A stretch of DNA of 61,400 nt, taken from contig CALGZC010000009.1 of assembly GCA_937934745.1 (NCBI GenBank), positions 1-61,400 on the forward strand, in the 5' to 3' direction. The notes below the pieces were generated by a model, which saw only the letters and a list, made by a program, of their open reading frames with translations, searched no databases and was not told where the DNA came from. The DNA is from an uncultured Blastocatellia bacterium. Its GTDB lineage: Bacteria > Acidobacteriota > Blastocatellia > Chloracidobacteriales > Chloracidobacteriaceae. Positions 9,634 through 17,527 of this stretch are shown one piece after another; the first letter of the stretch is position 1; every line of letters starts with the position of its first letter. A program made the position numbers and the translations under genes.

Positions 9634-11089
9634 AGCGTTCCTCGGCCGCCGTGCCCGACTTGCCCACCGGCTTGAGCACGGGATTTGTACCGGCGGCGTG
9701 TAGTGCGGCCAGCAGTCGGTCGTGCAGACCACCAAAGCTGCCGTTCGACAGCAGGACCACCACGTCATTCGCCGTCAGGCGCGGCAGCAAATAGCTCACA
9801 ATAGACTCTCCGCCAGAAACGGCCGCTGCCTCAACGCCGCGCGCCGTCAGGTCGGCAACCAACTGTTCCGGTGAAAAGCAGTCATCGGCCGGAACTTCCT
9901 CGCGGCCAAAAACCGGCGCCACCACTACCCGTTGGGCGACGCTGAGGGCTTCGGCATATACGTCCTGAAAGACTTTCTTGCGCGATGACCACGAACGTGG
10001 CTCAAACACTGCCGTCAACGGCCGCCCCGGAAAACGCTGCGTCAGCGCCTTCAGCGTTTCCCGCACCGCCGTCGGATGATGTGCAAAGTCGTCAATGACG
10101 GCAACGCCTCCGACTTCGCCCCGCAGTTGCATGCGCCGCTTGACGGCCCGAAACGTCGCCAACCCTTCGGCAATCCGCTCCGGCGCAACGCCCCAGCAGG
10201 TTGCTGCCGCCACAACGGCCAGGGCATTGCGCACGTTGAACGCGCCGAAGAGCGGCAACTCAAAAGTGCCGAACGGCTCGCCGTGTCGTATCACGCAAAA
10301 CCGCATACCGGTTTCGGTGTAGGTGACGTTTTCTGCCCGCCAGATGGCATCGGAGGCATCCAGCGCAAAGCTCTCCAGCGGGGCGAATGAGCGCGCCACT
10401 ACATCGCGGGCATGGGGCGAATCAAAACCCACGACACAGGTCCCGGTGCGCGGCAGCAGGTTGACGAAGCGCCGGAACGCCAGTTTGACTGCCTCCAAAT
10501 TGGGGTAAATGTCCGCATGGTCGTACTCGACGTTGTTGACAATCCCAATTTCCGGCAGGTAGTGCATAAACTTGGGGCCTTTGTCAAAATACGCCGTGTC
10601 GTATTCGTCGCCTTCGAGCACCACGTAGTCGCTGTCCGTGACGCGGAAGCTCGCTCCGAAGTTTTCCGCAACCCCACCGACGAAAAACGTTGGCTCAAGA
10701 CCACCCACGGTCAGCACATGGGCCGCCAAAGCCGTCGTGGTGGTCTTGCCATGCGTTCCGGTGACAACCAGCACCCGCTTGCCCCAGAGAAACTCCTGCT
10801 TGAGGACCTCCGGCAGTGACGCATAGCGCCAGCGCTGCTCCAGAACGAACTCGACTTCGGGGTTGCCACGGCGAATGGCATTGCCTACCACGACGACATC
10901 GGGCCGGCGCGCCAGATTGGCCGGATCGTACCCCAGGGCGACCGGCACCCCCAGGCGCGCCAGCTCCTCCGACATCGGTGGATAGACGTTGGCATCCGAA
11001 CCCGTCACTTCATGGCCGCGCGCCAACAGCATCCCGGCCAGCGAGGCCATTGCCGTTCCACAAATACCGATTAGGTGGTAGTGGGCCAT
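9578..11089 (-). CDS. mpl: UDP-N-acetylmuramate:L-Ala-gamma-D-Glu-meso-Dap ligase (Mpl)
   Basis: Mur-ligase family enzyme of 503 residues. It opens with GICGTAMASLAGML and a TGSDANVYPPMS block, which is characteristic of Mpl and differs from MurC. The ATP-binding motif is GTHGKTTTT near residue 112, with DDFAHHP further on. Mpl reattaches the recovered murein tripeptide to UDP-MurNAc, so it implies peptidoglycan recycling in a diderm. The long in-frame region before MAHYHL has no family resemblance, so I start at this ATG. The C-terminal 30 or so residues run beyond the usual family end and overlap mutS. The gene lies one base after the stop of the small membrane protein gene, so it is coupled to the dacB group. 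Confidence 0.92.
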   Translation of the reverse strand: MAHYHLIGICGTAMASLAGMLLARGHEVTGSDANVYPPMSEELARLGVPVALGYDPANLARRPDVVVVGNAIRRGNPEVEFVLEQRWRYASLPEVLKQEFLWGKRVLVVTGTHGKTTTTALAAHVLTVGGLEPTFFVGGVAENFGASFRVTDSDYVVLEGDEYDTAYFDKGPKFMHYLPEIGIVNNVEYDHADIYPNLEAVKLAFRRFVNLLPRTGTCVVGFDSPHARDVVARSFAPLESFALDASDAIWRAENVTYTETGMRFCVIRHGEPFGTFELPLFGAFNVRNALAVVAAATCWGVAPERIAEGLATFRAVKRRMQLRGEVGGVAVIDDFAHHPTAVRETLKALTQRFPGRPLTAVFEPRSWSSRKKVFQDVYAEALSVAQRVVVAPVFGREEVPADDCFSPEQLVADLTARGVEAAAVSGGESIVSYLLPRLTANDVVVLLSNGSFGGLHDRLLAALHAAGTNPVLKPVGKSGTAAEERSTAVVLEDDGGRSAPSLG

Positions 11090-11090
11090 A

Positions 11091-11432
11091 TTAGTCGGTT
11101 GGGGTTTCGGCAAGGACGGCGCTGAGGGCTTCCAGCTTCCGCCAATCGCGGTCACCCAGACGGACTTCCGTCGCCTGCCACCCCTGCGCCGTTCGGGTGA
11201 ACTTGAACGTCGCCTCAATCTGGGCCTCAACGATGGCGTCGCTCGGTGAGAAACCGGGCAGGATGCGCCGGATGTGAATCTGACGCCGGTCATAGCGTCC
11301 GCCAAGCGCCTGTTGCAGAGCCTGCTGCGCTGTCCGCGCCGACAGCGACTGCCCGGCCGCCACACCGAGAGTAAAGGCGGTCAGACCGCAACCGAAACCG
11401 ACGACGATGAACCAGGCCATCCTCCTGGGCAT
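11091..11432 (-). CDS. small membrane-anchored protein of unknown function
   Basis: A 113-residue protein with one N-terminal membrane segment (WFIVVGFGCGLTAFTLGV). A soluble domain then contains a Lys/Arg-poor beta-like stretch ending in WRKLEALS. I recognise no family. It sits between dacB (7-base gap) and mpl (1-base gap), all leftward, so it is probably co-transcribed with peptidoglycan genes. That suggests, but does not show, an envelope role. The start chosen is the ATG of MPRRMAWF, directly before the membrane segment; an upstream extension would be Arg/Pro-rich and unlikely. Confidence 0.6.
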   Translation of the reverse strand: MPRRMAWFIVVGFGCGLTAFTLGVAAGQSLSARTAQQALQQALGGRYDRRQIHIRRILPGFSPSDAIVEAQIEATFKFTRTAQGWQATEVRLGDRDWRKLEALSAVLAETPTD

Positions 11433-11439
11433 GGGAGGG

Positions 11440-13107
11440 TCATTTCCTTTCGAAGGTTTTGTTACGCGGCGGCACGCCGGGGTTCTTACCGGGGTTCTCA
11501 CCGGCTGGCGCATCGCTGTACGCCGCCAGCATCTTGCCGAGATCGTCGCCGGCAGTGACCCCGGCCGTCCGCGCCGTGTTGAGGTAGTTTGCGACGAAAC
11601 TGAACACCAGTACGCGGCCGTCGGCAGCGACTACATACCCGGCCAGGGCGCTAACATCGTCGAGCGTCCCGGTTTTGGCGCGCAGGTTATTGGCAGCGCG
11701 GGTCTCCTTCATGCGGTTGCGCAGTGTGCCGTCTGTGCCGGCAATCGGCAACGAGTCGTAGAAGATTTCCCAGGCCGGATGCTTCCGCATGGAACGCAGC
11801 AGGGTCGTCAGCGCCACCGGCGTCACGTTGTCCAGACGTGACAGGCCCGAACCATCACGGATTTTGAGTTCGGCTGCCGGCACGCCGATCCGCTGCATAA
11901 AGTCGGCGATGACCTCGCAGCCGGCCGCGTCGGCGTCTTTGTCGGCCGGGCCGCGCGCCTTGCCCAAATGCCGCAGGAGCAACTCGGCGAACAGGTTGGA
12001 GCTGACTTTGTTGGTTGTCCGTACCCAGACCGAGAGCGGTGAAGACTCGATGAAGGCGATTTCTTTGAGCTGTTCTAGGGCAAGTGGCTGGCGCTGCCGC
12101 AGATTGGCGTCGGCGCGCCGTGTCTTGCCCCGGACAGTAATCCCGCGTTGTATCAGCATTTCCCGGAACAGATGTGCGGCAAACCGCGCCGGATCGTGAA
12201 TCGCAACGCCTAGCTCACGTCTGCCGTTGGGCGGCAGTTGCCCATACAGTTCGATGTCATTGTCGGCCAAACCACGGTGCAGTCCAAAGGTGTCGGTGTC
12301 TTTGCTGGCCGCCGTGATCGCACCGTTGCGCAACGTGACGTAGCTGGTTGCCGGCGTGAACGTGACCTCGACGGGTTCGCCGGCGCGTGTCGGCTTCACG
12401 GTCAAGGTCACGTGGTTGTCGGCAACCGACAGGGCGCTGACTTCCGCACCGTAGTACCACTGCAGGTCATCCCACCCCCAGCCGTCACCCAGTGGCGCAG
12501 CGCGGAAATAGCTTTCATCCCCGACAATATCGCCCGTGATCTCTCGGACCCCTGCGGCGACAACCTGGTCGGCCAACCGTTCCAATGGCGTCAGACGCAG
12601 GTCCTGGGGATCGGGATTGAAGCGGGCAGAAAGTGTTGGGTCGCCGCGTCCGACCAACGTCAAATCCCCGGCCACAACGCCCTTTGCATCCGGCGCCGGA
12701 ACATACACCGATGTCCGAACGCGAAAATCCGGCCCCAACACATCCAGCGCCGCCGCCGTCGTCAGCAACTTCATATTCGAGGCCGGCAGAAAGCGCTTGT
12801 CACCGCTGACATCGGCCAGCACGGCGCCGGTCTCCGCATCTTCGATTCGGATGCCGATCCGCGCCCCCTGCAGGGCCGGACGCGCCGCCAACTGTTCCGC
12901 AAAGCTCTGGAGCGCCGACTTAGATGTCGTTGGCGGCGCGTTTGTGGCGGCTCCGGTCGGCGGTGCAGCTGCTTGACTGGCGGCAGCCGGATGTTGGGCC
13001 CCACCCGGTGCAGCCACACTCGGCCAGGCGCTGCCCAGTGCTGCCAGCAGTACGCCCACGACGCCTATGCTCGGCCAAACTGTTGATACCCCCCGGCGCT
13101 GTTGCAT
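11440..13107 (-). CDS. dacB: D-alanyl-D-alanine carboxypeptidase/endopeptidase (PBP4, S13)
   Basis: Penicillin-binding protein of the S13 family, about 555 residues. A signal peptide (VVGVLLAALGSAWPSVAAP) is followed by a linker rich in Ala, Pro and Thr. The active-site SxxK is in PASNMKLLT near residue 135. The SxN motif is in NKVSSNLFAE and the KTG motif in RAKTGTLDD. The enzyme trims or cleaves peptidoglycan stem peptides in the periplasm. The start is uncertain, because near-identical ATG contexts (TTGCATGG repeated) lie within 30 bases upstream and none has a good ribosome binding site. It heads the leftward group with the small membrane protein and mpl. Confidence 0.92.
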   Translation of the reverse strand: MQQRRGVSTVWPSIGVVGVLLAALGSAWPSVAAPGGAQHPAAASQAAAPPTGAATNAPPTTSKSALQSFAEQLAARPALQGARIGIRIEDAETGAVLADVSGDKRFLPASNMKLLTTAAALDVLGPDFRVRTSVYVPAPDAKGVVAGDLTLVGRGDPTLSARFNPDPQDLRLTPLERLADQVVAAGVREITGDIVGDESYFRAAPLGDGWGWDDLQWYYGAEVSALSVADNHVTLTVKPTRAGEPVEVTFTPATSYVTLRNGAITAASKDTDTFGLHRGLADNDIELYGQLPPNGRRELGVAIHDPARFAAHLFREMLIQRGITVRGKTRRADANLRQRQPLALEQLKEIAFIESSPLSVWVRTTNKVSSNLFAELLLRHLGKARGPADKDADAAGCEVIADFMQRIGVPAAELKIRDGSGLSRLDNVTPVALTTLLRSMRKHPAWEIFYDSLPIAGTDGTLRNRMKETRAANNLRAKTGTLDDVSALAGYVVAADGRVLVFSFVANYLNTARTAGVTAGDDLGKMLAAYSDAPAGENPGKNPGVPPRNKTFERK

Positions 13108-13365
13108 GGCTACTGTTGCATGGTTTGTTACATGGTTTCGGTGGTCCGGTTCACCAGCGGTGACGGCCAAGCGCTGCCGGTGCGGCCAGCCGGCCGCAGC
13201 CCGGCAACCAAGGTTACCATGCCGAACGAAAGCCTTTCGACGGCAAAAGTTTCCATTGCGCCGAACCGTGCTATGAGCGAAGTTGGAAGGGAAACGTCCC
13301 GCTGACGACACCATTTGCCTGGATGACCGACCTTGCGTCAGTCAACAAACCGGCCGCCAACGCTC

Positions 13366-14280
13366 ATGGCCAACCAATACGCACCGCAGATTTATCCCGT
13401 ACCGCTGGCACCGTCGCGAGCCGACTTCTGGCGTGCCGTCCTCGAGCTGATGAAACCGCTCACGTGGTTTGCCCCGATGTGGGCGTTTTTGTGTGGGGCG
13501 GTGAGTAGCGGGGCTGCACCGACGGGCGACTTCCTCTGGAAGCTGTTTTTAGGGGCTCTGTTGGCCGGACCGCTCATGTGCTCGATGTCGCAGGTGATGA
13601 ACGATTACTGTGATCGGGAGGTGGACCGGCTCAACGAGCCCCAGCGGCCCTTCCCGTCGGGACGCATTACGGAGGCACAGGGCCTGTGGTTATGCACGTT
13701 CCTCACCGTGGCCTCGTTTGGCATGGCCTGGGTGGTCGGTGAGTGGCCGGTGCTGGCTATTACTGTCGCGGCGTTTGTGATGTCACTGCTGTACAGCGCG
13801 CCACCTGTGCGCGGCAAGCGCAATGGGTGGTTTGGCAACGGGCTGGTGAGCTTTGCGTATGAAGGTGTGGCTTGGGCGACGGGCTGCCTGGCGGTTTCCG
13901 GGGCGTTGCCACCGGCGAGCATTGCCGGGGCGGTGCTCTACAGCATCGGCGCACACGGTATTATGACGCTCAATGACTTCAAGAGTGTGCCTGGTGACAC
14001 AGCACTGGGCATCCGGTCGGTTCCGGTGCAGTTGGGCATCCCACGGGCCGCGCGCGTGGCGTGCTACGTGATGAACCTGCCACAACTGGCCTGCGTCGGT
14101 CTGCTGGCTTGGTACGGCACCTGGGTTTGGGCAGTCGTGCTCTTTGGGTTACTCATCGCTCAACTGCCATTGCAGGCCAAGTTGGTGCGTGACCCAGAAG
14201 CACGCGCACCGTGGTACAACGCAACCGGAACAACACTGTATGTGCTGGGGATGATGGCCTACGCCATTGCCATTCGCTGA
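13366..14280 (+). CDS. (bacterio)chlorophyll synthase, BchG/BchK type
   Basis: A UbiA-superfamily membrane prenyltransferase of 304 residues that esterifies (bacterio)chlorophyllide with an isoprenoid tail. The first Asp-rich motif is in NDYCDREVDRLNEPQRPFPS and the second in LNDFKSVPGD; both match the ChlG/BchG/BchK branch. At least seven hydrophobic segments can be seen. The location in the same run as csmA favours BchK (bacteriochlorophyll c, the chlorosome pigment), but sequence alone does not let me separate BchK from BchG, so I leave the symbol blank. The ATG at 13366 starts MANQYAP. The next gene follows after 55 bases, so it is probably the first gene of the chlorosome cassette. Confidence 0.88.
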   Translation: MANQYAPQIYPVPLAPSRADFWRAVLELMKPLTWFAPMWAFLCGAVSSGAAPTGDFLWKLFLGALLAGPLMCSMSQVMNDYCDREVDRLNEPQRPFPSGRITEAQGLWLCTFLTVASFGMAWVVGEWPVLAITVAAFVMSLLYSAPPVRGKRNGWFGNGLVSFAYEGVAWATGCLAVSGALPPASIAGAVLYSIGAHGIMTLNDFKSVPGDTALGIRSVPVQLGIPRAARVACYVMNLPQLACVGLLAWYGTWVWAVVLFGLLIAQLPLQAKLVRDPEARAPWYNATGTTLYVLGMMAYAIAIR

Positions 14281-14335
14281 CAACCCCCCGATAACTGCTT
14301 CAGATGGATTTGTCCGAGACGGAACGACGGAGCGT

Positions 14336-15523
14336 ATGAGAATCATCATCTACACCGGCAAGGGTGGGGTTGGAAAAACCAGTGTCGCCGCAGCGACGGC
14401 CCTGCTGGCCGCCGAGCGCGGTTTACGGACGTTGGTGATGAGCACCGACCCGGCCCACAGCCTTTCAGACTCGCTGGATGTACCGTTAGGGCCGGAGCCG
14501 GTGCGGGTCGCCGACCGGCTCGACGCCCTTGAAACCAACGTCTATCAAGACCTCGAGGAGAACTGGGGTCTTGTGCGGACGCACTTTGCTGAAATCCTTG
14601 CCAGCCAAGGCGTAGACGGTGTTCTGGCGGACGAATCCGCCATCCTGCCCGGCATGGAGGAGTTGTTCAGCCTGACACGAATTCGCAAGTACCGTGAAAG
14701 CGGCGAGTATGACTTGCTGGTGGTGGATGCCGCGCCGACCGGCGAGACGCTGCGGTTGCTCTCCATGCCCCAGACCCTCAACTGGCTGATCCGACTCGTG
14801 CGTGGGCTGGAGGCATCGCTGGTCCGGCCAATTGTCCGCCCCCTAGCTAATGCAACGCCGGGGCTGCGCAAGTACATGGCGTCGGAAAAGGTTTTCTCGG
14901 AAGTTGACCGCATGTTCCGCAACCTGGAGGTCATGCACGACATTCTGTGTGACGGCACGACAACTACCGTCCGCTTAGTCATGAATGCCGAGAAAATGGC
15001 CATCAAAGAGTCCAAGCGAGCGCTGACGTATCTCAACCTCTACGGGTTGTTGTCAGACGCAATTGTGGTCAACCGCCTACTCCCGGTGCATGAACACAGC
15101 GGCTTTTTGGAAGGCTGGAAGGCAGTGCAGCAGCGGTATCTGGCCGAAATTGAGGACTCATTTCAGCCGTTGCCAATTTTACGCGCCCCGATGTACGGTT
15201 CAGAAGTCGTCGGCATGGAACGACTCCGACTGCTGGCGCGCGACCTGTTCGGCGACAGCGACCCGGCGGCGCGGCTCTATGGTGAACGTCCCTTTGAGAT
15301 GTGTAAGTCCGACCACGACTGCCGCATTCGCATTCGGTTGCCGTTTTTAGAGCCGGACCGGCTCGAAACCTGGATTGCCGGTGATGAACTGGTCATTCAA
15401 ATCGGCAATCAACGGCGCATGGTTGGACTTCCGACCTCGATGATCGGTTTGGAGCCAACGCATGCCGAGTACCAGAACGAGTGGTTGAGTATTTGCTTTG
15501 AAACCCCGGTCGGCGTTGGCTGA
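14336..15523 (+). CDS. ArsA/Get3-like ATPase with C-terminal Hsp20-like domain
   Basis: A 395-residue P-loop ATPase of the ArsA/Get3 (deviant Walker A) group. The nucleotide site is GKGGVGKTS near residue 10, switch I is STDPAHSLSD near 40, and switch II is VVDAAPTGETLRLL near 130. The C-terminal 80 or so residues (PFLEPDRLETW to LSICFE) look like the alpha-crystallin-type domain of bacterial ArsA-like proteins. No arsenic genes are nearby. It sits between the chlorophyll synthase and csmA, so a role in targeting, folding or assembling chlorosome components is inferred. It has a single ATPase domain, so it would act as a dimer. The start is the ATG with GGAG a few bases upstream; an earlier in-frame codon overlaps the preceding gene and is unlikely. 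Confidence 0.85.
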   Translation: MRIIIYTGKGGVGKTSVAAATALLAAERGLRTLVMSTDPAHSLSDSLDVPLGPEPVRVADRLDALETNVYQDLEENWGLVRTHFAEILASQGVDGVLADESAILPGMEELFSLTRIRKYRESGEYDLLVVDAAPTGETLRLLSMPQTLNWLIRLVRGLEASLVRPIVRPLANATPGLRKYMASEKVFSEVDRMFRNLEVMHDILCDGTTTTVRLVMNAEKMAIKESKRALTYLNLYGLLSDAIVVNRLLPVHEHSGFLEGWKAVQQRYLAEIEDSFQPLPILRAPMYGSEVVGMERLRLLARDLFGDSDPAARLYGERPFEMCKSDHDCRIRIRLPFLEPDRLETWIAGDELVIQIGNQRRMVGLPTSMIGLEPTHAEYQNEWLSICFETPVGVG

Positions 15524-15582
15524 AGCGCCGCCCAGGATTGTCGCGCTACTCCCCGTACCGGTGGATAGAGGCCAAACAACCG

Positions 15583-15603
15583 GTGTGGGTATGCGCCCCA
15601 CAC
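15583..15603 (+). promoter_or_regulatory. hairpin in the arsA-csmA intergenic leader
   Basis: GTGTGGG (15583-15589) pairs with CCCACAC (15597-15603) across a 7-base loop. Flanking C/G bases extend the stem with one bulge. It lies 85 bases before the csmA start, in a 164-base gap. No U-run follows, so it is not a simple terminator. It may be an mRNA processing or stability element (inference). Confidence 0.4.
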
Positions 15604-15687
15604 GGTATGGCTGCCGACAGCATCTGCTTGCGTCCCCAAAGTTCAGCTCACTTTCCTTTCCATCCGAACTTCGGAGGACTTGTCACT

Positions 15688-15915
15688 ATGGGTCAGTTCA
15701 AAAAAGTCGTGGACTCGATCGTCGAAATCGGCGAGATCAACCTTGAGGGCCACATCAACCTCGTGGGCGACATTTACCGCGCCATTGCCTACAACTTCGA
15801 CCGTATTCAGGGACGCATGTTCGACAACCTGTATGACGGCGGCGGCGCACGGCGCAGCATGGGCGCGGTGCCGGCGGGGAAGACTACTGCTTCTCGTTTC
15901 ACGGCGGAAGGTTAG
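15688..15915 (+). CDS. csmA: chlorosome baseplate/envelope protein CsmA
   Basis: A 75-residue protein. An amphipathic N-terminal half contains GEINLEGHINLVG, which lines up with the EGHWETVG segment of green sulphur bacterial CsmA. His22 corresponds to the His that binds bacteriochlorophyll a in that family. The hydrophilic tail (RRSMGAVPAGKTTASRF) resembles the C-terminal part that is cleaved off in Chlorobium. The protein lines the chlorosome envelope and forms the pigment baseplate contacting the reaction-centre side. A strong GGAGGA lies nine bases before the ATG, suiting high expression. RNA hairpins lie on both sides of the gene. CsmA is the decisive marker that the host makes chlorosomes. 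Confidence 0.9.
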   Translation: MGQFKKVVDSIVEIGEINLEGHINLVGDIYRAIAYNFDRIQGRMFDNLYDGGGARRSMGAVPAGKTTASRFTAEG

Positions 15916-15923
15916 CGGTAGCC

Positions 15924-15976
15924 GGGAAGTTCGATGTCAGACGCCCGGCGTAAGCCGTGTGTCGGTCGAACTTCCC
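15924..15976 (+). promoter_or_regulatory. long structured RNA element just after csmA
   Basis: GGGAAGTTCGA (15924-15934) pairs perfectly with TCGAACTTCCC (15966-15976), an 11-base stem. The 31-base apical part contains a second hairpin, CGGC-GTAA-GCCG, which has a GNRA-type tetraloop. The element starts nine bases after the csmA stop. It is followed by C-rich sequence and no U-run, so read-through to the next gene is likely. Such 3' hairpins often protect upstream mRNA, which could raise CsmA relative to its neighbours (inference). Confidence 0.5.
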
Positions 15977-16029
15977 CCCTCAGTGGACACATTGACGCCT
16001 CCTGGCGGGCGGCTCGAGGAGAGACGGCG

Positions 16030-17301
16030 ATGGTCAACATCGTATGGGATTTGCCTGTCCCTTACATCGGCAAAAACGTCGAACGCAAGCACGTCGAGGA
16101 ATTCTTTCGATACCACCGTGAACCCGACGAGGTGGTGATTGCGCTCTTTGACGGCATTATTTTTGACGGTGACGGCAAGCGGGTCGGCGGACTCACGCTG
16201 CATGACTACGTTATTTTGACCGACCGGCATTTCATTCTCTGGGCGCGAGGTTTGCAGTCCGATGTACTCGACCGCCTGGATTATCGCGGCGTGTGCTTCA
16301 GCGCCAAGCAGGCCGACACCCTGCACGGAGAGTTGGCGCTTGAATTTACCCCGCCGGCAGTTCCTAAGCCGCTGACGGCACGGGTGGACTTGTTGCCGAT
16401 TATGGACCTGCCGGCACTCGAGGAATTGTTTACCCTGACAAAGGCGCTGGTCGTCGGCCGCTCCGACCAAGCTACCGGCCAAGCTACCGCCCAGGCGGGG
16501 CCGGCCCTGGATGCTCCCGCGACGGCAGGCGACCTGCCGCCCGGCGACGTGATGGCCAACGTCGAACGGATTCGGGCGATTGTGCAGGAGTCGCTGGTCA
16601 AACGCGGCATCACCTTCAGAGCGCCCGCGCCGGCCCCGCCGGCGCGCAACGGGAGTGGTGTGCGCGAGCCGATCATCCGTGAGACATCGCCAGAATCCCC
16701 ATTTGGGACAGGGCGGCCGGTCTCCAACGCGAGCTATGCCGTTTATCGCGTCGCACAGGCGGCTAAGGATGCCGTTGGAAGCCTACCGACAGACATCGGC
16801 AAGACCATCGGCCTGGACGAAACCCTCTCCAAGCTGGTTGACCGCATCCCCAAAATCGAGGACCTTGGTCAGATTACCGCCCTGATTGAGGCGCTCAACA
16901 AGCTCCTTGTCACGGTCAGTGAAAACCCGGCCGCGCGGGCGTTTCTGCTCCAGGCGATTGATCGCATGGTGGAACAGGGGAGTCCGCTCAGACAGCTTCT
17001 GGCCTTTATTCAGAACGCCGGGAAGCCGACGGCGAAGCCGGCCGATCAACCGACACCGCCCACCCCTGAAGCGCCGCGCACCGCTGCCGGCTCAAACGGC
17101 GCCGCCACAACCGGCGCGGTTCCACGCCGGACGGCCGTCAAAGTCAGTTTTGCCCAGGAAGGTGTCCCACCGGCGCACAAAGCCAGCACACCGAAGCCGT
17201 CGCTGTCCATCGCATACGGGCAGCCAAAGCCGGCGGCAACGGCACCAGAAGCAGCCCCAGAGCCCGCCAATGCCCCAGAACTGGCCAACGCATCGTCTTA
17301 G
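16030..17301 (+). CDS. PH-like domain protein of the chlorosome cassette, function unknown
   Basis: A 423-residue soluble protein. Residues 1 to about 120 (DEVVIALFDG, YVILTDRHFILWARG, LDYRGVCFSA) look like a bacterial PH-type beta domain. A flexible linker follows near residue 150, then a helical segment near 200 (NVERIRAIVQESLVKRGI), another helical stretch (residues 235-330), and a Pro/Ala/Lys-rich tail. There is no signal peptide or membrane helix. GAGGAGAG precedes the ATG. The gene lies 114 bases after csmA and before a shared terminator, so it is co-transcribed. It is a candidate chlorosome envelope or attachment protein. Chloracidobacterium chlorosomes are reported to hold several envelope proteins of their own, but I cannot assign this one to any of them. 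Confidence 0.75.
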   Translation: MVNIVWDLPVPYIGKNVERKHVEEFFRYHREPDEVVIALFDGIIFDGDGKRVGGLTLHDYVILTDRHFILWARGLQSDVLDRLDYRGVCFSAKQADTLHGELALEFTPPAVPKPLTARVDLLPIMDLPALEELFTLTKALVVGRSDQATGQATAQAGPALDAPATAGDLPPGDVMANVERIRAIVQESLVKRGITFRAPAPAPPARNGSGVREPIIRETSPESPFGTGRPVSNASYAVYRVAQAAKDAVGSLPTDIGKTIGLDETLSKLVDRIPKIEDLGQITALIEALNKLLVTVSENPAARAFLLQAIDRMVEQGSPLRQLLAFIQNAGKPTAKPADQPTPPTPEAPRTAAGSNGAATTGAVPRRTAVKVSFAQEGVPPAHKASTPKPSLSIAYGQPKPAATAPEAAPEPANAPELANASS

Positions 17302-17328
17302 GCAGCTTTAGCCTGTGAATACCACAGG

Positions 17329-17375
17329 CTTGCAGAAAACTTGCAGCAGAAAACTTGTAGAAAACTTACAGAAAA
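17329..17375 (+). repeat. four imperfect tandem copies of CTTGCAGAAAA
   Basis: CTTGCAGAAAA (17329-17339), CTTGCAGCAGAAAA (17340-17353), CTTGTAGAAAA (17354-17364) and CTTACAGAAAA (17365-17375) run head to tail. They sit between the last gene of the chlorosome cassette and its terminator. They are A-rich on the sense strand, so they would leave an unstructured stretch before the terminator hairpin. Confidence 0.75.
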
Positions 17376-17415
17376 CGGGTGGCTTCGCAGAGTGCGGATG
17401 CCACCCGTCATTTTT
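17375..17415 (+). terminator. intrinsic terminator of the chlorosome cassette
   Basis: ACGGGTGGC (17375-17383) pairs perfectly with GCCACCCGT (17400-17408). An inner stem (TTCGCA with TGCGGA) continues inside, and CATTTTT follows. It lies 74 bases after the stop of the PH-like gene and is a textbook Rho-independent terminator. Confidence 0.85.
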
Positions 17416-17527
17416 GCTTGGTGATTGTTGAAGCAGACCTTTAGATTTTCAAATCACGTCGTGACCGCCAGGCGCGTTCGCGTCGGTCTTGCCCCCAAGC
17501 CATCTCGCAGGGCGAGGATGTTCGGTA

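Noticed and set aside
12238-13086. 282-codon plus-strand frame inside dacB
   Set aside because: Antisense to the S13 active-site region; the composition is that of a shadow frame.
14336-15523. Arsenite efflux ATPase ArsA
   Set aside because: Single ATPase domain, Hsp20-like tail, no arsB, arsR or arsD nearby, and chlorosome gene context.
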